Shown one piece after another: positions 33,770-39,110 of a DNA stretch of 39,110 nucleotides. Source of the DNA: Prevotella sp. (lineage in GTDB: Bacteria; Bacteroidota; Bacteroidia; Bacteroidales; Bacteroidaceae); NCBI GenBank assembly GCA_017471245.1, contig JAFUVB010000062.1, positions 1-39,110 on the forward strand, in the 5' to 3' direction. Both the position numbers and the translations under genes were made by a program. The notes beneath the pieces were generated by a model. That model worked only from the letters and a program-made list of their open reading frames with translations. It was not told the origin of the DNA and did not search any database. Positions within the stretch are counted from its first letter, which is position 1; the number at the start of each line of letters is the position of its first letter.

Positions 33770-34010
33770 AGAATAAATAGACCGATGCAAGGCGCGTGGG
33801 CGAGGGAAGCCCACCAAAGCAAATCGTCTGCATCAAATTATAATGTCTGGTCGCATGGTGGAGAGCCGTGATGACCCGACATTTGAGCGAAAATATATCC
33901 GCTGCATGATTTAAGTGGTGCTAATGCCGCCGCTTGGGTTGTGTTGTCGGATGCTCATAAGTAAAGAGACAGACTCCACATAGATTAAGGAGTTTGCCTC
34001 TTTATTTATT
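33770..34010 (+). ncRNA. Candidate structured small RNA with terminator
   Basis: GATGCA (33784-33789) pairs with TGCATC (33829-33834) and encloses GTGGGC/GCCCAC (33796-33801 with 33809-33814). Next, TGTCTGGTC (33844-33852) faces GACCCGACA (33873-33881) with one mismatch. The end is a terminator-like stem (33963-34003). Only frames of 28 and 23 codons exist in the region. Boundaries are approximate. It matches no RNA family that I recognise. Confidence 0.45.
33963..34010 (+). terminator. Terminator of the candidate small RNA
   Basis: AAAGAGACAGACTCC (33963-33977) pairs with GGAGTTTGCCTCTTT (33989-34003) at 13 of 15 positions, followed by a T-rich run TATTTATTTT. Confidence 0.75.
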
Positions 34011-34086
34011 TTCATTCTGATGATGGTCGCCAGTTTGCGATAGCAGCAAGAACACGCCCCTTTATGATGGGCTTTATGTTGACTTG

Positions 34087-34941
34087 TTATAGTTTAATTC
34101 TATTCGTTGAATAATCATATTTGTATTCAAGCGCAGATTCGGCCTCGTCATAGTTAGTGATTTCCGCAGTAGTAATTATCACATAATTTCTATCGTCTGT
34201 GAATTTTGCATCAGCACAACCTTCTGCTATTGTTTTCCATTTGCCTGTCTTTATGTTGTATTGACTAACGTTAGTGATAAAGTTTCCTGTTCCAAACCCA
34301 TTACGACCTGCATCAACGAGAACAAAAGTAATCTTGTCATCGGCAAAATTGTAAGAATTGATGTTGTATGGTTCGCCTGATGGAGTGCGTATGCGCTCAA
34401 AAGAGGTTGTTCTGTTGTTGACATCATATATGCCGATTTTTCCACAATTTGCTCCCTCACTATCATAGACATCATCAGAATCCGAATTACTAAGATAATA
34501 GACTTTATCGTCAGAAGTTGCAATAACGGTCTTCCCATCACTGGCAATATAGAGAATTGCTTCTGACAGTTTATCATCGCCATCCTTCTCTAATCCCAGT
34601 TTCTTTGCAGCACTTTCTACATCTAATGTGCTTGCTGGGTTGATTGTGTCCACAGAATCACTAATAGTTGTTTCTGCGGGGGCAGATGCTTCATGTTGCC
34701 CTTTGTTGCTTGCTATGAAATATACAAGAGCGAATGCAGCAATTACCCCAAGAGCGATAAAACCATATTTGTAAAGGTCATTCCTAATGTTGTCAGGTTT
34801 CGGCGAATGGTTAGCCTTTGTTGGCGACAAGGGTGTTGTGGGAGAATTGCCCTTATCCAGCCACTCGCCACAATGTTTGCATTTCTTGGCAATTGCTAAT
34901 ATTTCCTCCCCACAGTAGGGACACTTTTTCTTTTCTTCCAT
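34087..34941 (-). CDS. Zinc-ribbon membrane protein with beta-rich exported domain
   Basis: The 284-aa protein is taken from ATG 34941, because its paralogues also begin with ME-x-x-x-KCPYCG. An ATG at 34956 overlaps the upstream stop as ATGA and is possible. Residues 7-24 form the ribbon CPYCGEEILAIAKKCKHC. A Pro/Ser/Thr linker follows, then one transmembrane helix at about 60-80. The C-terminal domain of about 200 residues has propeller-like strands such as DGKTVIATSDDKVYYLSN. It is the last gene of a four-gene paralogous operon. The fold suggests a surface or periplasmic sensor or binder with a cytoplasmic ribbon; function is unknown. Confidence 0.75.
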   Translation of the reverse strand: MEEKKKCPYCGEEILAIAKKCKHCGEWLDKGNSPTTPLSPTKANHSPKPDNIRNDLYKYGFIALGVIAAFALVYFIASNKGQHEASAPAETTISDSVDTINPASTLDVESAAKKLGLEKDGDDKLSEAILYIASDGKTVIATSDDKVYYLSNSDSDDVYDSEGANCGKIGIYDVNNRTTSFERIRTPSGEPYNINSYNFADDKITFVLVDAGRNGFGTGNFITNVSQYNIKTGKWKTIAEGCADAKFTDDRNYVIITTAEITNYDEAESALEYKYDYSTNRIKL

Positions 34942-34952
34942 AATGTCATTTA

Positions 34953-35654
34953 TCAATTACGGTTACTACTTTTCTTATATATCGCATCGAACAGGTCGGG
35001 ATGTGGTTCGGGATGCTTCGGGTCTGCTTTCCTCTCGGTAAGATATGGGTTCCTTGTCATCCTAAGAGTTGTTCGGCTTTTCAATTCGGCAAGTTCTCCA
35101 ATTCTGTATTTCGCACCATCATAACAGGCTCGAATATTGTCAGTATCTTCTCCTTTAACGACATCAATATTTGAAATCGTCATCCAAACAGCCGTATCTT
35201 GCTCTTTACTCGTGTCATCTAATGAGATTAACTTCTCTCTATGGATGGCTTCTCTTAGTGTGTAAGTGAACTTAAACTCAATTCCTTCCCCCTCATTACT
35301 GACCATGCGCCCCTTGCCGTCAGCAAGCGATAATTGGTTATCATAGCCTATGCCAGCCCATTCTCCGTTGATAAGTGAGGCAGAAAGCGATGTTCCCGTT
35401 TCCTCGTTAGAAATTTCTTGCATTTCTTCTAACTCCTCCTGTATGCGTTTATCTTTATAGCCGTCACTATTCAAATAGAATGTAACACAGATTAACAGCA
35501 GCGCAATAATTCCAATTGCAGAAAGCAATATGCGTTTTACAGGAAATGATGATTGAGCGCGGTCAGTGGCAAGCCACTTCCCACAATGTTTACATTTCTT
35601 TGCTACGGCCATTATCTCCTTGCCGCAATAAGGACATTTCTTTGTATCTTCCAT
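34953..35654 (-). CDS. Zinc-ribbon membrane protein
   Basis: The 233-aa protein has Cys7, Cys10, Cys21 and Cys24 in CPYCGKEIMAVAKKCKHC and a transmembrane helix at about 40-60. A Glu-rich segment (RIQEELEEMQEISNEE) is followed by a C-terminal domain of about 140 residues that I do not recognise. The ribbon is nearly identical to those of its neighbours while the rest differs. The stop codon overlaps the alternative start of the next gene. Confidence 0.75.
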   Translation of the reverse strand: MEDTKKCPYCGKEIMAVAKKCKHCGKWLATDRAQSSFPVKRILLSAIGIIALLLICVTFYLNSDGYKDKRIQEELEEMQEISNEETGTSLSASLINGEWAGIGYDNQLSLADGKGRMVSNEGEGIEFKFTYTLREAIHREKLISLDDTSKEQDTAVWMTISNIDVVKGEDTDNIRACYDGAKYRIGELAELKSRTTLRMTRNPYLTERKADPKHPEPHPDLFDAIYKKSSNRN

Positions 35655-35666
35655 ATTATGACAAAT

Positions 35667-35906
35667 TTAATTAGTTATCATTGGAACTGCCAATTCAATT
35701 AAGGCAATAATAACCAATATAATGATGGCAATAATAGCAATGAATACTTTTATTCCGTAGCCAACGCTTCGCTTTTGTTCTTGATAATTTTCAGCTGGTT
35801 GCGATTGCCTTACAACGCTATCAAGCCATTCGCCACAATGCTTGCACTTCTTGGCGACAGCAAGAATTTCATTTCCACAATAGGGACATTTTCTCGTTTC
35901 TTCCAT
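35667..35906 (-). CDS. Short zinc-ribbon membrane protein
   Basis: The 79-aa protein starts at ATG 35906; the longer frame to 35993 lies inside the upstream gene. It consists of a zinc ribbon (CPYCGNEILAVAKKCKHC at 7-24), a polar linker and a C-terminal hydrophobic helix (about 52-74). It has no exported domain, so it is a minimal version of the family. It starts 13 bases after the stop of the four-ribbon protein. Confidence 0.75.
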   Translation of the reverse strand: MEETRKCPYCGNEILAVAKKCKHCGEWLDSVVRQSQPAENYQEQKRSVGYGIKVFIAIIAIIILVIIALIELAVPMITN

Positions 35907-35919
35907 ATTCGCAATAATA

Positions 35920-36978
35920 TTAGTTTGACATTTCTGAAAGTTTTTCGCCACAATGCGGACAAACATCCAGACTTGCATCAGCATCTTCTCCACAGATAGA
36001 GCATTTAATCATTGTTTTAGGCATTGCTTGATTTTGCCATTCGCCACAGTGCTTACACTTCTTTGCAACGGTTAGTATTTGTTCGCCACAAATGATACAG
36101 GGCTTGTAAGTTTCTTCTGCATCTATTCCAATATGTGAAGGGTGAAGTGGCTCATTGCACAACGGACATCTTTCCTGTCCTTTTTCCACTTTCTCACCGC
36201 AGACAGAACACCTGACGTATTCTCTTGGTTCTTCTTTCAACCACTCACCACAATGCTTACACTTCTTGGCAACCGCCAATATTTCTTCACCGCAATAAGG
36301 ACAGCGTTTCGTTCCTTCTGCTGGGTTTGGTGCTGGGGAGGGTTGAACTGAATGATATGAATGTGAGGTGTTTTCCGCAATCTTTGTAATATTCTTCACG
36401 ACAACACTCTGTATGCTCTCATTGTATTTCGACCTATACATTCTTTCAACTGCCGAAGCAAAAGGACACTGAAAGTAGATGAGAGTACCGATAACGATTA
36501 TTGCGCAAATCCAGAAAAACGGTCCCCCTATATACGCTCCATATCCAGAATTTATCAGCATTATGGCAGATATGATGTGGACAAGACCAACTATCACAGC
36601 CACTATCGTGTTGGCCATTGCTAAAGTTGATATTTGTTCTTTGTCGGTTTTAGGGAAATTAAATATCTTGTAGCACAACAGGATGGAAACTATGGTCATG
36701 ACGATTCCGCCTAACAGGGAGGCTATGCTAATAAAGCCTGCTGCATTATCTGCTGCTTCTGGTACAGGTCTATTGTAGAGATAGGCCTCCACCCCTATCC
36801 CCATGATAACTTGTATGGACATAAAGAAGTACACAATAGTTGCTATTTGCACGACCGCCAAAGAGATAACTTGACCAGATTCTACTTCGGGATACTTCTT
36901 CCCAAATTGGTGACGGAGAAAAAAGTTTGCAGCCATAGCAGCAATTCCAAACACGATAATCAGCATAAATGCGCCCAT
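35920..36978 (-). CDS. Five-helix membrane protein with four C-terminal zinc ribbons
   Basis: The 352-aa protein is taken from ATG 36978, which has an AAAGA-like site just upstream. The frame continues to 37071, but that part contains the candidate attenuator. Five hydrophobic helices fill residues 1-205 (for example LGGIVMTIVSILLCY and FWICAIIVIGTLIYF). Four CxxC-x(9-11)-CxxC ribbons follow in the last 125 residues, two of them of the CKHCGEW type shared with the three downstream genes. Ribbons are at the C-terminus here and at the N-terminus in the others. It is the first gene of the operon. Its role is unknown; a membrane-tethered scaffold using ribbons for protein contacts is one inference. 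Confidence 0.75.
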   Translation of the reverse strand: MGAFMLIIVFGIAAMAANFFLRHQFGKKYPEVESGQVISLAVVQIATIVYFFMSIQVIMGIGVEAYLYNRPVPEAADNAAGFISIASLLGGIVMTIVSILLCYKIFNFPKTDKEQISTLAMANTIVAVIVGLVHIISAIMLINSGYGAYIGGPFFWICAIIVIGTLIYFQCPFASAVERMYRSKYNESIQSVVVKNITKIAENTSHSYHSVQPSPAPNPAEGTKRCPYCGEEILAVAKKCKHCGEWLKEEPREYVRCSVCGEKVEKGQERCPLCNEPLHPSHIGIDAEETYKPCIICGEQILTVAKKCKHCGEWQNQAMPKTMIKCSICGEDADASLDVCPHCGEKLSEMSN

Positions 36979-37047
36979 ATCTTTTTCTTTTTTACTGCCA
37001 GCAAGCCCAATCAGGCAAATTGTTATTACTCCGTGATGTATAGATAC

Positions 37048-37136
37048 AAAAAAGACGTGGGCTTCATACATCTACTTGTCCCACTGTCAAGGTCTCGCAT
37101 TACCTCCTCGTCTAGAACAAGCAATGCGAACCCACG
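37048..37136 (-). promoter_or_regulatory. Candidate transcription attenuator in the operon leader
   Basis: On the minus strand, CCCACG (complement of 37061-37056) followed by six T (37053-37048) can pair with the local GTGGG (complement of 37084-37080) as a terminator. It can instead pair with the distal CGTGGG (complement of 37136-37131), which also encloses CGCATT/AATGCG (37096-37101 with 37123-37128). The two pairings exclude each other, as in an attenuator or riboswitch. It ends 69 bases before the first gene. Confidence 0.5.
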
Positions 37137-37333
37137 CCTAATATGATAGTTAGCAGCACCGTTATAAAAACGATGAGGCATAGGCATATCATACCCAGAG
37201 TGGCATTCACTATTGCTATCATTGACGAGGATTCAAAGTTGCGAGTTTTGACAGTCAACTCAAGCGTAGTAAACGCCAATTATGTATATGCTTCCTGTCC
37301 CTGCCTTACAAGTGGTGGGCGCAGTCTGCGACT

Positions 37334-37342
37334 GCAAAGGTA
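37334..37342 (-). promoter_or_regulatory. -7 element of the zinc-ribbon operon
   Basis: The minus strand reads TACCTTTGC at 37342-37334, with TTG 19 bases upstream (37364-37362). It predicts a leader of about 350 bases that contains the candidate attenuator. The leader region 36979-37333 shows no other gene that I can support. Confidence 0.6.
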
Positions 37343-37446
37343 GTTAATTTTTGTCAAACAGCAATAGGAATGGCCTGTTGCTGACGATTTTATATGCTTT
37401 TTTAACTCCGACCGCACATTTTGACACAAATAATGGCACTTTTCAG

Positions 37447-37481
37447 CACGCCGCCCACGACCATAACGAGAGCCTTATATT
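37447..37481 (+). promoter_or_regulatory. Copy 2 of the gapped motif GCCGCC-N12-GAGAGCCTTATATT
   Basis: TTTCAG, GCCGCC, a 12-base gap and GAGAGCCTTATATT (37468-37481) match the block at 33729-33763 with identical spacing. Here it lies about 50 bases before the first small ORF of the DUF3871 unit, which points to a promoter or regulator site. Confidence 0.55.
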
Positions 37482-37532
37482 ATAGAGACAAAAGAACAAA
37501 TATATCATTAACAATTTAAAATCAGTAAAACA

Positions 37533-37709
37533 ATGAACGTAAACAATGAAATTTTGAAAAAGTCCCTGCGTGGGATTAAGTATGTTGGCGAGGTCGTTAT
37601 CCTGTTAGACACCCTGCATCATGGGTACAGACTTTATAAGGAGTACGTCGCGCCGAGAATCAAACGTGGAAAGGGCAGTACCGATGAACCAGTAAATGAC
37701 AAAAAATGA
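37533..37709 (+). CDS. 58-aa small protein upstream of DUF3871
   Basis: ATG 37533 opens a 58-codon frame with an amphipathic or weakly hydrophobic middle (VGEVVILLDTLHHGYRLY) and a basic, polar C-terminus. The next frame starts inside it (ATGACAAAAAATGA, 37696-37709), so translation is probably coupled. I do not recognise the protein. Its overlap with the second frame and the short distance to DUF3871 support it as real. Confidence 0.55.
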   Translation: MNVNNEILKKSLRGIKYVGEVVILLDTLHHGYRLYKEYVAPRIKRGKGSTDEPVNDKK

Positions 37710-37815
37710 AACAATCGAAGCCCTAACCATCATCTTAGGGGCGGTTTTGGCCTTTCTCAAAGCGATTAAGCAATTTGCGACTTTGCTACAGAAAACCAAG
37801 AAAGCGAAGCCGTGA
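37696..37815 (+). CDS. 39-aa small membrane protein
   Basis: ATG 37696 opens a 39-codon frame that overlaps the 58-aa gene by 14 bases. IEALTIILGAVLAFLKAI forms one hydrophobic helix followed by a Lys-rich tail (LLQKTKKAKP). This is the layout of small one-helix membrane peptides, including holin-like or toxin-like ones. Function is unknown. DUF3871 starts 30 bases later. Confidence 0.5.
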   Translation: MTKNETIEALTIILGAVLAFLKAIKQFATLLQKTKKAKP

Positions 37816-37845
37816 CAGTAAACAACCTTTTAAATCATAGACATT

Positions 37846-38907
37846 ATGACAAAGAAGAAAACAAAATCAGAAATGGAGATTGTTCCCACATCGGGAACTG
37901 TCACCTCCCCTCTTGTCATCCCTGCTGATGACGTAGAGGGAACTGTGGTGCTGGAAGAGGAAACAACTATCGACCCAGACAACCACCCAAACTTCATCGA
38001 GAGCAACACTTCGGCTATCACGCTTGGAGAACTCTCGGAAAAGTGTATTGTTCCGACCTTCGCAGACAACACTCTGACGATTGCAAACCAATCATTCATA
38101 GAGAGTGTAATGGAGGCTGGAAAGACCGTATTCGGGGAACTTACCCCTGTGGAGATTCGGGTCAGCCATCAAGTAAATGGTAGAATCCCGACTGCTCTGT
38201 ACAAAAAAGCAAGTGAACTGACGGACGAGGAAAAGACAGTCTATTATCAGCGTTTAGCATTTGTGTGCCACGTTGCCGCGCTGTCTCGTTCCGTGAATGG
38301 CCAGTTGGTGCATCTTTGCATCGGTGGCGTACGTGCTTACAACGAGGACAAACTATATGGCCGCCAAAGCCCGATGAAATTCAAAATCTTCTGTGGCTGG
38401 CAGGTGAGAGTTTGCTCAAACCTCATGTTGACCTGTGACGGATTTACAGGCAACTTGGAGTGCATGACAACTTCCGACATCAAGGAAAAAGCACTAGAAC
38501 TTTTCAATGGTTTCGACCCCAAGAAGGACGATAACCTGCGAACTCTGGAAGCACTGGGTAACACCAGCATTTCCGAAGAACAATTCTGCAAGGCTGTAGG
38601 CCGTCTGAGATTATATCAGGCACTACCTACAAACACCAAGACAGAACTCGGCCTTCCCAACGTAACTTTGGGCGACCAGGCCGTTAACGCCGTTGTGCGT
38701 GGTTACGTCGATAACCCCAATTTCAAGAAAGAAGATGGAAGCGACACTATCACACTTTGGCAACTCCTTCAGCTTTTCAACGAGGCCGTCAAACAGACGT
38801 ATATCGACCGTTGGCTGGAGCGTAACCAGAACTGCACGGACTTCGTGTTTGGACTGGAGAAAACATTGACTGGCGAGAGCCAAGAATATGCGTGGTTCCT
38901 CAACTAA
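37846..38907 (+). CDS. DUF3871-family protein
   Basis: The 353-aa protein matches my recollection of DUF3871, a Bacteroidetes-limited family found mainly on mobile elements. It has an acidic N-terminus (residues 1-60), then SFIESVMEAGKTVFGELTPVEIRVSHQVNGRIP and similar segments, with KIFCGWQVRVCSNLMLTCDGF in the middle. No signal peptide or membrane helix is present. No catalytic motif is evident and its function is unknown. It shares a transcription unit with two tiny ORFs. It supports the view that the right flank belongs to an integrated element. Confidence 0.8.
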   Translation: MTKKKTKSEMEIVPTSGTVTSPLVIPADDVEGTVVLEEETTIDPDNHPNFIESNTSAITLGELSEKCIVPTFADNTLTIANQSFIESVMEAGKTVFGELTPVEIRVSHQVNGRIPTALYKKASELTDEEKTVYYQRLAFVCHVAALSRSVNGQLVHLCIGGVRAYNEDKLYGRQSPMKFKIFCGWQVRVCSNLMLTCDGFTGNLECMTTSDIKEKALELFNGFDPKKDDNLRTLEALGNTSISEEQFCKAVGRLRLYQALPTNTKTELGLPNVTLGDQAVNAVVRGYVDNPNFKKEDGSDTITLWQLLQLFNEAVKQTYIDRWLERNQNCTDFVFGLEKTLTGESQEYAWFLN

Positions 38908-38956
38908 GGAGCCGTTCAGGACTGAGAGGCACAACAACCTCAAATGTTCGCTGTAA

Positions 38957-39103
38957 ATTTATCTTTTCAGGTATAATCATGTATAAAAGTAGTACCTCGA
39001 TGATGATTTTCTCAAAACTTTTGCTTAACTTTGCAGCGGAGTCCACGATGGCCTCCTTGCATATGCCCGTATATTGGTCGAGTGCTTCTGATATTCTATT
39101 CAT
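38957..39103 (-). pseudogene. 5' fragment of a DDE-type transposase
   Basis: From ATG 39103 the first 49 codons encode a segment with KLSKSFEKIIIEVLLLYMII and PEKIN, resembling the N-terminal helical part of IS4-like transposases from Bacteroidetes. The similarity stops near 38957 and the frame closes at 38900 after unrelated residues. The catalytic DDE region is absent, so this is a truncated insertion-sequence remnant. Confidence 0.5.
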
Positions 39104-39110
39104 AACCTAG

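Noticed and set aside
37143-37343. 66-aa plus-strand ORF in the leader of the zinc-ribbon operon
   Set aside because: There is no promoter or coding character, it ends within the -7 element of the minus-strand operon, and the region is better explained as an untranslated leader.

Overview
The window looks like a Bacteroidetes chromosome segment, most likely Prevotellaceae (Prevotella/Segatella type). The grounds are the repeated promoter pattern TTTG-N20-TAnnTTTGC upstream of many genes, the lack of strong Shine-Dalgarno sites, a TamL-type Omp85 lipoprotein, a DUF3871 protein and a MobV relaxase of the Bacteroidetes kind. No 16S rRNA gene is present, so genus is an inference.

Left flank (1-6.7 kb) is mobile or accessory DNA. 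It holds the 3' part of a MobV relaxase, two membrane-anchored proteins of unknown function (one with a zinc ribbon), a 125-base nested stem-loop, and an AT-rich three-gene operon: an sce7726-type PD-(D/E)XK-like protein, an sce7725/Beta-family protein and a RES-domain protein with an N-terminal zinc ribbon. This operon is the best candidate for a little-described anti-phage or abortive-infection system. It is followed by a promoter, a strong hairpin and a possible 52-aa ORF.

The core (6.7-33.6 kb) is ordinary housekeeping DNA. On the minus strand lies a run of an outer-membrane polysaccharide export protein, glmS, purF, carA and carB, which brings together three glutamine amidotransferase activities (hexosamine, purine, and carbamoyl phosphate for pyrimidine/arginine). 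Next come uxaC, ansA, rubrerythrin, rpsP, a YycJ-type metallo-beta-lactamase-fold protein, a small lipoprotein, tamL, a SpoU-type RNA methyltransferase, and a four-gene operon (nitroreductase, DUF2520 protein, kdsC, maf). A FemAB/GNAT-like protein, an XRE-cupin regulator with an acyl-CoA synthetase, an L-serine dehydratase and tRNA-Ser(UGA) complete it. Intergenic regions at 7.0-7.6, 31.1-31.9 and 33.2 kb are packed with tandem and inverted repeats.

Right flank (33.6-39.1 kb) starts just after tRNA-Ser and is again accessory. It has a candidate structured RNA with its own terminator, a four-gene minus-strand operon of paralogous membrane proteins sharing a near-identical double-CxxC zinc ribbon, a possible transcription attenuator in the operon leader, a plus-strand unit of two tiny ORFs plus a DUF3871 gene, and the truncated 5' end of a transposase at the window edge. 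A gapped 35-base motif occurs upstream of both the RNA candidate and the DUF3871 unit. No integrase or complete insertion sequence is visible, so the element borders cannot be fixed.
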